From: Tolypothrix sp. PCC 7910
GTDB taxonomy: Bacteria > Cyanobacteriota > Cyanobacteriia > Cyanobacteriales > Nostocaceae
Reading direction: 5' to 3'
NCBI RefSeq assembly: GCF_011769525.1
Contig: NZ_CP050440.1
Span: 8,415,124 to 8,479,123 of the forward strand
Length of the DNA: 64,000 nucleotides
Shown: piece by piece, positions 8,632 to 18,039 of the stretch
Layout: each line of letters starts with the position of its first letter
Position numbering within the stretch: the first letter of the stretch is position 1
Made by a program: the position numbers and the translations under genes
Notes under the pieces: model-generated
What the model was told of the DNA's origin: nothing
Seen by the model: only the letters and a program-made list of their open reading frames with translations
Databases searched by the model: none

Positions 8632-9570
8632 TTATCTAGTACTTCCTAACACCCAATCTCGTAAAAGTGAGTTAACTTGGTCTGGTATTTCATCATGGGG
8701 ACAATGACCCGCGGATAGAAAATGTTCTTGTAATTGTGGATAACATTGGCGAAACTTTTGAGAACGTTCTCTAGCATTCATCCAAGGATCACCTTCTCCC
8801 CACAACATCAATAACGGACAAGTTAATTGTTTTAGCAATACATCAACTTTTTCTCCTTGGGGAGTACTAAAAACTGAGACAAACACATCAAATGCACCAG
8901 CATCGTAAGCTGGTCGATAAATTTCTTCTACCAACTGATCTGTGATTGCACTTTTATCTAAATACACTTTCTCTAGGGTTTGGCGAATGACCCAACGTTG
9001 GCGCACGTATTGAAATAATAAAAACTGGGCCAAAGGTTGCTGAAACATCCACTTCACACCATCGCCTAGTAACTTTTGCAATCCTGATTCTTTTTTAGGA
9101 GGCTGAATTTGTGATTGCAAAGCTTCCGGTTCAGATGTTGGCTTTTCGATGCTAAAGGGCCCTGCACTGTTGAGTAAAACTACACCAGCTGCACTATCGG
9201 GGTATTGTGCTGCAACGCACAAACAAGCATAGCCACCAAGAGAGTTTCCTACTAAAACTGCTTTTTGACCGATGATTTCATTAATAAAATCGTGTAGTTG
9301 ATCGCGCCACAAGTCGCCACTGTAATCTAACTTCGGCTTCGCTGAACGCCCAAATCCTAATAAATCAATTGCAAAAACTTGGAAATCTTGGCACAACCCT
9401 GTGATATTTTTGCGCCAGTGGTCTGTGGAAGCACCAAACCCATGCACTAATAGCAAGGGTGGACGTTGCGCTTGTTGCTCTCCGGCTCGTACATAGTAAA
9501 CTTTATGCCCGCGCCATTGCCAGTATTGGCCAGGTATGGGAGTAGTAGAAGGCGCTGTTGTTACCTGCAT
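8632..9570 (-). CDS. Alpha/beta-fold hydrolase
   Basis: This is an alpha/beta hydrolase of about 312 residues counted from the ATG at 9570. The oxyanion region is VHGFGAS, the nucleophile elbow GNSLGG (Ser110), the acid lies in WGEGDPW, and the His in AGHCPHDEIP: a full catalytic triad. The substrate is unknown; cyanobacterial and plastid relatives include pheophytinase-like and esterase-like enzymes. The frame runs 25 codons further up to a TTG at 9645, but that start lies within a dispersed palindrome (9636-9659), so the internal ATG (MQVTTAPSTTPIPGQYW) is preferred. It is convergent with the U32 gene. It is one of three such hydrolases in the window; the others have different lengths and active-site surroundings. 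Confidence 0.88.
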   Translation of the reverse strand: MQVTTAPSTTPIPGQYWQWRGHKVYYVRAGEQQAQRPPLLLVHGFGASTDHWRKNITGLCQDFQVFAIDLLGFGRSAKPKLDYSGDLWRDQLHDFINEIIGQKAVLVGNSLGGYACLCVAAQYPDSAAGVVLLNSAGPFSIEKPTSEPEALQSQIQPPKKESGLQKLLGDGVKWMFQQPLAQFLLFQYVRQRWVIRQTLEKVYLDKSAITDQLVEEIYRPAYDAGAFDVFVSVFSTPQGEKVDVLLKQLTCPLLMLWGEGDPWMNARERSQKFRQCYPQLQEHFLSAGHCPHDEIPDQVNSLLRDWVLGSTR

Positions 9571-9635
9571 TGATTTAAAGAAATGTGAAGTAGCTGTTAA
9601 TAATTGTAATGCAGTATTTTCCGGTGGTGAGTTGC

Positions 9636-9659
9636 ACAGACGCAATTAATCGCGTCTGT
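9636..9659. repeat. Palindromic repeat, ACAGACGC...GCGTCTGT
   Basis: ACAGACGC (9636-9643) and GCGTCTGT (9652-9659) flank AATTAATC. It is a variant of the AGACGCGATTAATCGCGTCT element found at 24216 and 25004. It overlaps the spurious upstream extension of the neighbouring hydrolase frame. Confidence 0.7.
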
Positions 9660-10534
9660 ACAAGAGTTATGAGTAACAATCCTAGTTCCACTTTTATGAA
9701 CGCTTGTGAAATTTGTTTTATCTGGAGTGCCCCCTGCTTTGCCATAGCGATAATTTTTAACACTTAGCTACTTAATTGATTTTCTGCCAGTCCCTTAGTA
9801 CTGAAAAAAGTAGAAATTACTCAGCAATCTTCGGAAAAATATGACTAGGTAATGTGAGATTTACTACTAGTGGAACTACTATTAATTATTAAGTAATAAT
9901 AGGTTAAAATTTTTATTGGGTATTGATTTTTGCTAATAAACTCTCAGTAAATAGCTTAAATTGTTTAATATGCTGATGTATTTTTAAGTTTTTTATGTAT
10001 CAAATAAAAAATATTTTTATATAATAAAAATAGAGGTTGTTAAAAATCTTACATTATTATCTAAAATTTAATATTAAAATTCTCTTAACCTAAAATTAAT
10101 CTATTGTTAACATATAAAGAAGAAGCTATGTTGTGATGTTAAGTTAAAAAGTAATTAAACAAAATTACTTTTGTAAGGAAGTAAAAAATAATCAAATTCT
10201 TATTAAAATTTATTAGGTAAAGCAAATAATTATTGTAAAAAAGTGATGATGTATGTCGAGGTAAATATATTACTAGTATTCAATAAGTGCCTTACCAAAC
10301 AAGATTTTTAGTAATAAATTTGTTTAATATTTAATATAAGTGATACGCAGTTTTATCGCCTTAAAGTAATGTTGATAAAATCATGTAAGTTATTTAGTCT
10401 AATGATAATTTTAAGTAATTTACAAAGATAAAATGACCTTTAAAGAAGCAGATTAGGTAAGCATTTTAATCTAATAAATCTCAAGTTAATGTCGGTATTT
10501 GTGTTCCATTAAATTTTCTCCAAACAAATTAAAA
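9660..10534. other. Long AT-rich region upstream of ppk1
   Basis: About 870 bases without a credible gene, extremely AT-rich from 9850 to 10500. It holds a possible PHO box (10084-10113). The only short frame I found (21 codons from about 10246) is not convincing. It may be a long 5' leader of ppk1. Confidence 0.5.
10084..10113 (+). promoter_or_regulatory. Possible PHO box (SphR/PhoB-type) upstream of ppk1
   Basis: Three 8-base direct repeats with 3-base spacers: CTTAACCT (10084-10091), ATTAATCT (10095-10102) and GTTAACAT (10106-10113). The 11-base period and the CTTAACCT unit match the cyanobacterial PHO box. A possible -10 hexamer, TATGTT, lies at 10127-10132. The site is about 420 bases before the ppk1 ATG, which would mean a long leader. 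Confidence 0.5.
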
Positions 10535-12736
10535 ATGGATATGACCCAAGCCAAACCGATAAACAAAGTGATTAAATTAAGTGATTCGCAGTACTTCTTT
10601 AATCGGGAACTAAGTTGGTTGGAATTCAATCGGCGGGTTTTGCATGAGGCATTGGATAGGCGTACACCATTATTAGAAAAACTGAAGTTTACTTCTATCT
10701 TCAGTTCCAATTTAGATGAATATTTTATGGTACGCGTGGCAATTCTCAAAGAACAAGTGCAAGCGCAGGTAAGTAAACGCACTCCAGATGGACGGACTCC
10801 TCAAGAACAATTAGATGCGATCGCACAAATTCTCCGTCCGATGGTGATTCAGCAACATGAATACTTCGAGAATGTGTTGCGAAAAGAAATGGCAGAACAA
10901 GGTATTCATCTGCTCAATTACACAGACATCACTTTAGAACAGCGTGCTTACCTGCAGGATTTGTTTCAACAGCAAATTTTTCCGGTGCTGACACCCTTAG
11001 CCGTAGATCCTAGCCATCCCTTCCCCCTCATTGCAAATCTCAGCCTCAATTTGGCGGTAGTGGTTACAGATCCAGTTTCCAAAAAAGAAAAATTTGCCCG
11101 AGTCAAAGTCCCCGATATTCTACCGCGATTTATTGAGTTACCTCATGATGCACAAGCAGAGGATGACAAACCAAATCACTGGATGGGTGTGCCAATTGAA
11201 CAGGTGGTGGCGCACAACTTAGAAGCCTTATTTCCTGGGATGATTGTCAACGAATATCATCTGTTTCGCCTAACTCGTAAAGCAGATTTAGCAGTAGCAG
11301 AAGAAGAAGCCGATGATTTACTCCTAGCAATTCAGCAAGAGTTACGTGGGCGACAGTTTCGCGGTTGTGGAGTACGGCTGGAAATTCAAAAATCCATGCC
11401 TCAGTCTATGCGCCAAATGTTGTTCCCAGAATTAGAACTAACTGAAGGCGACATTTATGAAATCGATGGGCTGTTGAGTTTGAAGGATTTAATGTCCTTT
11501 ATGGCTTTACCGTTACCTGAACTCAAAGATCCACCTTGGACACCTGTAATTCCTACGCGACTGCGTGCTTTTAATCAATCCAGTTCTGTAGAGAAATCCG
11601 AAAAAGCCGAAGGCAGAGAGAATATTTTCTCAGTAATTCAACAACATGATTTACTAGTACATCATCCCTACGAATCCTTTAGCGCCTCTGTTGAGCAGTT
11701 TATCGCCCAAGCTGCCCGCGATTCCCATGTGCTAGCCATTAAAATGACACTTTATCGTTCTTCTGGAGATTCACAGATTTTTCACTCTTTAATGGCTGCA
11801 GCGGAAAGTGGTAAACAAGTTGTGGTGTTAGTGGAATTAAAAGCCCGTTTTGATGAAGAAAATAATATTACTTGGGCGCAGAGATTAGAAAAATCTGGGG
11901 TTCATGTTGTTTATGGCTTGGTGGGATTAAAAACTCACACCAAAATTGCTTTAGTAGTACGTCGGGAAGGGGAAAAGATTTCTCGCTATGTGCATATCGG
12001 CACTGGTAACTACAATCCTAAAACAGCGAAGTTATACACAGATTTAGGACTTTTTAGTTGCCGCAAAGACTTAGGTGCAGATTTAACTGATTTATTCAAT
12101 TATTTAACAGGCTATGCTCATCAGCATTCTTACCGCAAGCTGCTAGTATCACCAATTAGTATGCGCGATCGCATGATTGAATTGATTCGCCGGGAAATTG
12201 AACATTGTCAAAACGGTAAACCAGGGCGAATTATTGCCAAAATGAATGCACTAGTTGATCCGCAAATTATTACTACCCTCTACGCCGCCTCAGCCGCCGG
12301 GGTACAAATTGACTTAATTGTGCGCGGTACTTGCTGCCTACGTCCCGGATTGCCAGAAATTAGTACAAATATTCGCGTTATTAGCATTATTGGTCGCTTT
12401 TTAGAACATTCGCGCATCTTTCATTTCTACAACAATGGACAAGATGAAGTGTACATTGGCAGCGCTGATTGGATGCCCCGCAATTTAGATCGGCGTGTAG
12501 AAGCAGTGACACCGATTGAAGATCCCAAAATTTCCCAAACCTTACAAGACATTTTAGAAATTATGTTGGCAGACAATCGCCAAGCTTGGGAACTGCACTC
12601 AGACGGGTCTTACATCCAACGCCACCCCCGCAAGAATGAACCAGAACGCAGTAGCCAAAATATCCTCATGGAAATTCTGCAATCATTCCACGCCAATGTC
12701 AAAGTCCCCAGCATGAAGTCTAGGTATTTCAATTGA
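10535..12736 (+). CDS. ppk1: Polyphosphate kinase 1
   Basis: PPK1 reversibly transfers the gamma phosphate of ATP to polyphosphate, storing phosphate and energy in the cytoplasm. The 733-residue product has the N domain (FFNRELSWLEFNRRVL), the head domain, and C1/C2 phospholipase-D-like domains. The autophosphorylated His is likely His468 in GLKTHTKIALVV, and the second conserved His lies in FLEHSRIFHFYNN. Length and motifs are fully typical. The frame extends to a TTG at 10499, but ATG 10535 (MDMTQAKPINK) is a better start; ATG 10541 is another option. A PHO-box-like site lies upstream, in line with phosphate-starvation control known for ppk in some cyanobacteria. Confidence 0.96.
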   Translation: MDMTQAKPINKVIKLSDSQYFFNRELSWLEFNRRVLHEALDRRTPLLEKLKFTSIFSSNLDEYFMVRVAILKEQVQAQVSKRTPDGRTPQEQLDAIAQILRPMVIQQHEYFENVLRKEMAEQGIHLLNYTDITLEQRAYLQDLFQQQIFPVLTPLAVDPSHPFPLIANLSLNLAVVVTDPVSKKEKFARVKVPDILPRFIELPHDAQAEDDKPNHWMGVPIEQVVAHNLEALFPGMIVNEYHLFRLTRKADLAVAEEEADDLLLAIQQELRGRQFRGCGVRLEIQKSMPQSMRQMLFPELELTEGDIYEIDGLLSLKDLMSFMALPLPELKDPPWTPVIPTRLRAFNQSSSVEKSEKAEGRENIFSVIQQHDLLVHHPYESFSASVEQFIAQAARDSHVLAIKMTLYRSSGDSQIFHSLMAAAESGKQVVVLVELKARFDEENNITWAQRLEKSGVHVVYGLVGLKTHTKIALVVRREGEKISRYVHIGTGNYNPKTAKLYTDLGLFSCRKDLGADLTDLFNYLTGYAHQHSYRKLLVSPISMRDRMIELIRREIEHCQNGKPGRIIAKMNALVDPQIITTLYAASAAGVQIDLIVRGTCCLRPGLPEISTNIRVISIIGRFLEHSRIFHFYNNGQDEVYIGSADWMPRNLDRRVEAVTPIEDPKISQTLQDILEIMLADNRQAWELHSDGSYIQRHPRKNEPERSSQNILMEILQSFHANVKVPSMKSRYFN

Positions 12737-12759
12737 ATGAGGAGGCAGGGGGGCAGGGA

Positions 12760-12845
12760 GCAGGTGAGCCAGCGCGGTCTTGGGGGTTTCCCCCATGAGC
12801 GACTGGCGAATCCGTTCGACGAAGTCGTTCCCGAAGGGTAGGAGA
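12760..12845. repeat. Dispersed repeat with TGGGGGTTTCCCCCA palindrome
   Basis: A GC-richer block after ppk1 with the perfect hairpin TGGGGG-ttt-CCCCCA (12780-12794), followed by 'gagcgactggcgaatccgtt'. Such blocks are common dispersed elements in Nostocales. It could also help end the ppk1 transcript. Confidence 0.55.
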
Positions 12846-12878
12846 GCAGGGGGAGAAATAATTAATGACAAACACCCA

Positions 12879-12932
12879 ATTACCCATTACCAATTACCAA
12901 TTGACCAATGCCCCATGCCCAATGCCCCAAAT
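12879..12932. repeat. Short tandem repeats (ATTACCA and CCCATGC types)
   Basis: Runs of ATTACCAATT-type units are followed by CCCCATGCCCAATGCCCC. Non-coding, between ppk1 and aroE. Confidence 0.8.
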
Positions 12933-12991
12933 TATGTCAAGATTGGAAGTCTGCGTATATATAAGGGAAGCCTATCTCTGACGGCTAGAAT

Positions 12992-13867
12992 ATGTTGCAT
13001 ATTACAGGTAAAACTAAACTTTTAGGCGTAATTGGGCATCCGGTAGAACACTCGCTGTCGCCAGTGATGCATAATGCTGCGATCGCCAAATTGGGGTTAG
13101 ATTATGTTTATCTGCCCTTTCCCATCGCACCAGAAAATTTAGCAGATGCGATCGCAGGTTTTGCCGCTGTTGGGGTTGTGGGTTTTAGTGTAACAATTCC
13201 CCACAAACAGGCAATTATGCCCCTCTTGGCAGAAATTACTCCTATTGCCCAAGCCATTGGCGCAGTTAATACTGTGAGTCGTCAAAATAACCAATGGGTA
13301 GGTACAAACACAGATATTGAAGGCTTTATCTCCCCTTTGCAAACCACATATCAGCAAGATTGGAGTCAGAAAGCGGCGGTAATTTTAGGTAATGGTGGCG
13401 CAGCGCGGGCGGTGGTTGCAGGTTGTCAGCAGCTAGGTTTTGCCGAAATTCATGTTATGGGGAGAAATCAGCAGCGATTACAAGAATTTTACGAAAGTTG
13501 GGCGGATTCTTCAATAAGTGCGAATTTGCAAGTGCATACATGGGATAAGTTAACGAAACTGATTCCCCAAGCTAATTTGTTAGTTAATACCACACCCATC
13601 GGGATGTATCCCAAAGTAGATGAATCGCCGGTGAGTGCGGCGGAAATAGCTGATTTACCAAAAGGTGCTATCGCCTACGATTTGATATATATTCCTAAAC
13701 CAACGCAATTTCTCCAACTCGCCCAAAAACAAGGTGCGATCGCAATTGATGGCTTAGAAATGCTGGTGCAACAAGGCGCAGCAGCTTTAAAACTCTGGTT
13801 GCAGCAAGAAACTGTACCTGTAGATGTGATGCGTCAAGCACTACAAAATTACCTGGGTTTGGGGTGA
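12992..13867 (+). CDS. aroE: Shikimate dehydrogenase (NADP+)
   Basis: AroE reduces 3-dehydroshikimate to shikimate with NADPH in aromatic amino-acid synthesis. The 291-residue protein shows the shikimate-binding SLSPVMHN (21-28), catalytic Lys72 in TIPHK and Asp108 in NTDIEG, the glycine-rich NADP loop GNGGAARA (133-140) with the NADP-type MGRN following, and NTTPIGMYP. All key residues are present and the length is normal. Start ATG 12992 ([17 protein letters not shown]). The gene stands between repeats and is not in an evident operon; the next gene is convergent. Confidence 0.97.
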   Translation: MLHITGKTKLLGVIGHPVEHSLSPVMHNAAIAKLGLDYVYLPFPIAPENLADAIAGFAAVGVVGFSVTIPHKQAIMPLLAEITPIAQAIGAVNTVSRQNNQWVGTNTDIEGFISPLQTTYQQDWSQKAAVILGNGGAARAVVAGCQQLGFAEIHVMGRNQQRLQEFYESWADSSISANLQVHTWDKLTKLIPQANLLVNTTPIGMYPKVDESPVSAAEIADLPKGAIAYDLIYIPKPTQFLQLAQKQGAIAIDGLEMLVQQGAAALKLWLQQETVPVDVMRQALQNYLGLG

Positions 13868-13901
13868 AATTGTTGATTGTTGACTGTTGACGGTTGACTG
13901 T

Positions 13902-15605
13902 TTAAACTGCTGTCAGCACTTTCTGATGAATGGGAATCTGAATGATAAACTCAGTTCCTTCGCCTGGAGTAGAGACATACTCTAATTTGCCGTGATGTGT
14001 TTCTGTGATGATTTGGTAACTGATAGACAATCCCATCCCAGTACCTTTGTTTACTGGCTTAGTAGTAAAAAAAGGATTAAATAAATTGTGACGTGCTGTT
14101 TCTGGTATACCTGTGCCAGTATCTGCGATCGCAATTTGTACCCACTGTGAATCTATGAGGGATGTGCGAATAGTAATGCGGCTGGGATTGTCTTTTATTT
14201 GTTGATTACTACGCTTGGTATTGGCTTCTTCTACAGCATCAATTGCGTTTGCCAAAAGATTCATGAATACTTGGTTGAGTTGCCCTGCATAACATTCAAT
14301 TAAAGGTAAATTACCGTATTCTCGAATTAACTCAATTGCTGGTAACTTGCCTTTAGCTTGCAGACGATGGTGCAAGATTAACAAAGTGCTATCTATCCCC
14401 TCATGGATATCTACAGCTTTGTATTCAGCTTCATCCATACGTGAGAAATTGCGAAGCGATCGCACAATCTCTCTAATCCGAGATGTTCCCATATTCATTG
14501 AATCTACAATTTTCCATAAGTCTTCTTGCAAAAATTCCAGTTCAATGTTCTCAGCTTCCGCTTGAATTTCTAGCACCGGATTCGGGTAATGCTTTTGGTA
14601 TAGTTGCACAAAGCCAATTAAGCTTTCAACATATTCTTTTATATAGGTTAAATTGCCGTGGATAAAGTTGACTGGGTTATTAATTTCGTGAGCAATACCT
14701 GCTACTAATTGACCAAGACTCGATATTTTTTCGGTTTGAATTAATTGAGCTTGGGTTTTTTGCAAATGTTGTAGAGTTTGCTGAAGTTCTGCTTCTGCTT
14801 GTTGGCGTTCAGTAATCTCATTTTGCAATTGCTCGTTAGCATCAAGCAACTCAGAGCGGGACTTTTGCAAATCGTAAGCCATAGTGTTGAACGAGGTAGC
14901 TAATTCGCCAATCTCATCTTGGGAATGAATAGTTACTCTCGTATCTAATTTACCTTCAGCCAGATTTAAAACAGCTTGCTGGAGTTGTTTAATTGGGTTA
15001 GAGATGTTTCTAGAGATGAGGAAACCTGCTATTAACGCCAGTACACCACACACCAAACTGATGATTGATGTCGCCACAATACTTTTTTGTGCTACTGCCA
15101 TTGCTGCTTTGTAGAGTGGTGTATATTCCAAAATTACAGCACCAATAGTTTCACCATGACTATTTTTAAAGGGCACAGTAATTAGATAGATGCCTTTTGG
15201 ATGCTCAGAATTAGTTTCAATATAAGTTCTAGTTATACCATCTTGAATAGTTTGACCCACTTCATTATTAGTATCGTCTTCTAATTGGGTACCGATGTCT
15301 TCAGTAACTACATCTGCCAAGATGATTTTATTCCGATCTACGATTTCTAAATCGCATTGGCGTTGCTTATGTAGTGCCAAAACATGGTTCTGCAAATGAG
15401 ATAAAATTTCAGTGCGCGATCGCGGTTGTTCATCTTCTAACTCATGATTTGTAAAATATCCCAGTAGTATGGCTACCTCTTCAGCTTCTTGTCGAGCAAG
15501 ATACTTAGCTGTTTGTGATTGCTGATGAACTGAGATCGCACCAATTCCTCCCGTAAGAGATGCAATCCCCAGAAACCCCAAAATTAATTTGTGACTAATT
15601 TTCAT
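13902..15605 (-). CDS. Membrane sensor histidine kinase (HAMP, HisKA, HATPase)
   Basis: A 567-residue sensor. Helix 1 is at about 7-27, followed by a periplasmic sensing region of about 145 residues, helix 2 at 174-197, HAMP at 198-250 and a coiled coil at 250-295. The phosphoacceptor is His306 in IAHEINNPVNF, the N-box is at about 449-456, G1 is DTGTGIP (495-501) and G2 is GTGMGLS (521-527). The HEINNP/NFIHGNL form is typical of the cyanobacterial HK group related to NtrB/DctB-like kinases. No response regulator is next to it, so its partner is unknown. A degraded second copy of the 3' part lies at 15797-16048, just upstream of this gene. Confidence 0.93.
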   Translation of the reverse strand: MKISHKLILGFLGIASLTGGIGAISVHQQSQTAKYLARQEAEEVAILLGYFTNHELEDEQPRSRTEILSHLQNHVLALHKQRQCDLEIVDRNKIILADVVTEDIGTQLEDDTNNEVGQTIQDGITRTYIETNSEHPKGIYLITVPFKNSHGETIGAVILEYTPLYKAAMAVAQKSIVATSIISLVCGVLALIAGFLISRNISNPIKQLQQAVLNLAEGKLDTRVTIHSQDEIGELATSFNTMAYDLQKSRSELLDANEQLQNEITERQQAEAELQQTLQHLQKTQAQLIQTEKISSLGQLVAGIAHEINNPVNFIHGNLTYIKEYVESLIGFVQLYQKHYPNPVLEIQAEAENIELEFLQEDLWKIVDSMNMGTSRIREIVRSLRNFSRMDEAEYKAVDIHEGIDSTLLILHHRLQAKGKLPAIELIREYGNLPLIECYAGQLNQVFMNLLANAIDAVEEANTKRSNQQIKDNPSRITIRTSLIDSQWVQIAIADTGTGIPETARHNLFNPFFTTKPVNKGTGMGLSISYQIITETHHGKLEYVSTPGEGTEFIIQIPIHQKVLTAV

Positions 15606-15796
15606 TTCTTGCTACATACCCAATAGTGCTGAGAGGCTAACCCAGTGTTGGAAACAGCCTCATATTTAGTAAAATTCCCGTTTTTTAGCCTCTAAGTGGT
15701 AAACTTAGCAACATTCAATATAAACTTTAAAATATTTGTATTTTTTTAATCTTTTTATATAGGTTTTATCTACGCTTCGTAAATATAATTTTTAAA
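15606..15796. other. Promoter region of the sensor kinase
   Basis: AT-rich spacer of about 190 bases between the kinase start and the pseudogene fragment. No defined site was recognised. Confidence 0.35.
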
Positions 15797-16048
15797 ATAG
15801 ACAATCCCATCGCAGTACCTTGTTTACTGGCTTATACAAAATCAAATAATGTCTGCGACACATCAATATATTCTAGAGGGCAAGGCAGTGCCGTGCCCGT
15901 ACAATTCGTCGCATTCTTTTTTCAAATTGGTATTAGTTGTGAAAAAAGGATTTAACAGATTGTGGCCCGTTGTTTCTGGTATAACAATACCGTTGTGTGC
16001 GATCGCATAATCTCGCGAATCCGAGAGGTTCCAATTTTCATGGAATCA
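15797..16048 (-). pseudogene. Remnant of a histidine kinase, interrupted by a repeat
   Basis: Three blocks match the intact kinase at 13902-15605, in the same order and strand. 15799-15834 matches the G2-box region near 14026-14061. About 15937-16008 matches the F/G1 region near 14064-14140. 16009-16048 matches the helix after the phospho-His near 14464-14505. About 320 bases of the gene are missing between the last two blocks, and about 100 bases of foreign sequence (15835-15936, with a GGGCAAGGCA palindrome) sit between the first two. It is not translatable as one frame. It probably arose by tandem duplication and decay. Confidence 0.75.
15835..15936. mobile_element. MITE-like repeat inserted in the kinase remnant
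   Basis: The segment has a palindrome (GGGCAaGGCA-g-TGCCgTGCCC, 15878-15898) followed by a tail ending CATTCTTTTTTCAAATTGG. The same core plus tail occurs at 39864-39920 and, partly, at 62928-62970. It breaks the alignment of the kinase remnant to its intact paralogue, so insertion can be seen directly. Confidence 0.65.
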
Positions 16049-16049
16049 G

Positions 16050-17024
16050 CTAATTGCGATCGCAAGTGTTCAGGATTTTCAAAATCCCATTCACAATTAC
16101 CTCTGGTTGGTCTACCCAAATAAAATGACCACTTTTATCAGCCTGAATTTGTACGCAATTTGTAGATAAATTGAGGATTTCCCTATGCATTTGCTCTCTT
16201 AATTTATTCGCAGCCTTCATAGGTAGAAACATAGACCAAATAGAAGGATGAAAAAAACTCTGGGCTTTAATGCTAACTATTGGTAATGCATCAAAGTAAT
16301 TAGCTAGTTCAACCTGGCGACTACTAATATCTAAATTTAATATTTCCCGACTCATAGTTATCCAGTGCTTGGGACGGCAGAAAGAACGCTTGACTGGTTT
16401 TAAAATCAATTTGGGAAATTTAACTAACTCGCGTTTGATCAACTCAAATGTACCCATGACTTTAAGTAATCGCACAATCCCCAGGATGGAACCTATAAAG
16501 GACATCACAAATCCCGATAAGAAAAACAGTTTCAAGCACTGTAAAGGGATGGGCATTTTCAGCATAGCTGTTTCGTGAAGTCCATCGGTAAGTACCATTC
16601 CCATGACTTTTTCAGGAAAGTACTGTGCATATAACCGCACGTTATAGCTACCGAAGGAATTCCCTACCAAAATATAGGGTGGTTGAATATCCGCTTGAGT
16701 GAGAAGATAATCCAGTTCTGCAACTATTTGGGCACTAGTTCGCGGATATGGACTATGATCGCTCCAACCGTATCCAGCGCGATCGTAGATGCAAACCCTT
16801 GTATGCTTGGCTATCTCTGGCAGCAGTAAATAACCTTCAATTCCGCCTAAACTGTGTTCTAAAATTACCGTGGGGCCAGACTCGCCCGCAGTGTAAAGGT
16901 GCAAACTATAACCACCCACATCAATCAGTTTACCTGGTGGGGGTTGATGATCTTCCATCAAGCAAGCGATCGCACCATAACAAGTCGTAGCCAACAGCAA
17001 AATACTGTTGATAGAGAATAACAT
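16050..17024 (-). CDS. Alpha/beta-fold hydrolase with N-terminal hydrophobic segment
   Basis: A 324-residue alpha/beta hydrolase. Residues 1-22 are hydrophobic and could be a signal or anchor. The oxyanion-strand motif reads ILEHSLGG (54-61) rather than the common HG. The nucleophile elbow is GNSFGS (Ser123), and the late His lies in KSGHFIW. The acid residue is not clear. This form (VILExGLGG, YDRAGYGWSD, LVGNSFGS) is common in bacterial hydrolases of unknown substrate. It lies 20 bases downstream of the hypothetical gene 17045-17656 and is likely in its operon. Its stop codon abuts the kinase pseudogene. Confidence 0.85.
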   Translation of the reverse strand: MLFSINSILLLATTCYGAIACLMEDHQPPPGKLIDVGGYSLHLYTAGESGPTVILEHSLGGIEGYLLLPEIAKHTRVCIYDRAGYGWSDHSPYPRTSAQIVAELDYLLTQADIQPPYILVGNSFGSYNVRLYAQYFPEKVMGMVLTDGLHETAMLKMPIPLQCLKLFFLSGFVMSFIGSILGIVRLLKVMGTFELIKRELVKFPKLILKPVKRSFCRPKHWITMSREILNLDISSRQVELANYFDALPIVSIKAQSFFHPSIWSMFLPMKAANKLREQMHREILNLSTNCVQIQADKSGHFIWVDQPEVIVNGILKILNTCDRN

Positions 17025-17044
17025 TGTTTAAATATCTAGTTTCG

Positions 17045-17656
17045 TTAGTTCTTTAACCAGCGCCAATTATAACGGTTCCATTCGTAAATTCCTTGAATTT
17101 CATATTCAGTACCGTTATAGAAACGGACGACGCAATTGCTAACGGAATCATCACCAGTGCTAATTTCATCAACTTGCAGTACCACGCAAGAATACCATTC
17201 TCGCTGACAGGGGCCATCGTCTTGTACCCATTCCCATAAAGCATTGGAAATTTCGATGCGATCGCCTACTCTAAGCTTAAGTGCATCTTCATAATAAGCA
17301 TATTTCTCAAAATGATATGAATGAACGCGATTTAGCCACTGTACGCCATAGCGTTCACGGATAAATTGTACTTCTCCAGAGTCATTCTCGTGCAACCAAT
17401 CATTCAGTAATTTTGTTTTCCAAATTTTGTCTTCTGCTTCTTGTGTTTTCACAAACTGCAAAAATGCAGCCAATTCCTCGGAAGTAAGCTCATCCAAGGG
17501 ATTAGCAAGCTCTAACACCCCAAATTTAGAATTCCCTTGGATTTTATTGACCACTTGCAGTAATATCTGTTTTTGCGTATCAGTGAGAGGACAGCTGGCT
17601 GCATCACAACTTTTAAAGGCTGCTTGCAAAACTGCTTCAATCTCATCCGGAGTCAT
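17045..17656 (-). CDS. Conserved-looking hypothetical protein (203 aa)
   Basis: I do not recognise the family. The protein is soluble and acidic, with no membrane segment. The N-terminal 90 residues look helical (MTPDEIEAVLQAAFKSC; EELAAFLQFV). The C-terminal half is rich in Trp and Tyr (VGDRIEISNALWEWV; YEIQGIYEWNRYNWRWLKN) and looks like a small beta-barrel. The four Cys are not in a metal motif. It is the first gene of a probable two-gene unit with the hydrolase 20 bases downstream. Start ATG 17656. Confidence 0.75.
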   Translation of the reverse strand: MTPDEIEAVLQAAFKSCDAASCPLTDTQKQILLQVVNKIQGNSKFGVLELANPLDELTSEELAAFLQFVKTQEAEDKIWKTKLLNDWLHENDSGEVQFIRERYGVQWLNRVHSYHFEKYAYYEDALKLRVGDRIEISNALWEWVQDDGPCQREWYSCVVLQVDEISTGDDSVSNCVVRFYNGTEYEIQGIYEWNRYNWRWLKN

Positions 17657-17799
17657 AAGTTAATAGCAAGTTAAGGGTTGTTTTTCCTAATTATTACAAA
17701 AGTGAAATGAAACTCTCCAATATCTTTGGTAAGGAAATTCAGGTAAGCTGGGTTTAAAAACAGTGCTGAGTCCTGAGTGCTGAGTTTAGCCTATAAGTG

Positions 17800-18039
17800 T
17801 AGGGGTTTTGGAATGCTCATTGGTGTCAACTTAAGCTAGAAATAGCTTCAGTGTAGTCCTCTTCGTCCGCCTGAGAATTAATTCTCAGGCTAATAGCTCA
17901 AGTCTACTGAAGTAGACTCAAAATTTTGGCGATATTTAGTCATCTTCAGATGACTTAGCCTATGAGCAAGGAACTGAAGTTCCCTGCAGGACAAAGGCTT
18001 CACGTTAAGTTGACACCTGTGAAGAATGCTCAACCCCTA
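17800..18039. mobile_element. MITE-like element with nested inverted repeats
   Basis: GGTGTCAACTTAA (17822-17834) and TTAAGTTGACACC (18005-18017) are perfect 13-bp inverted ends. Inside are several hairpins: CCTGAGAATTAATTCTCAGG, AGTCTACTgaAGTAGACT, AGTCATCTTCAGATGACT and GGAACTGAAGTTCC. Outside lies the 9-bp direct repeat GAATGCTCA (17811-17819 and 18024-18032), a possible target duplication, and TAGGGGTT/AACCCCTA (17800-17807/18032-18039). No transposase is present. Confidence 0.65.
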
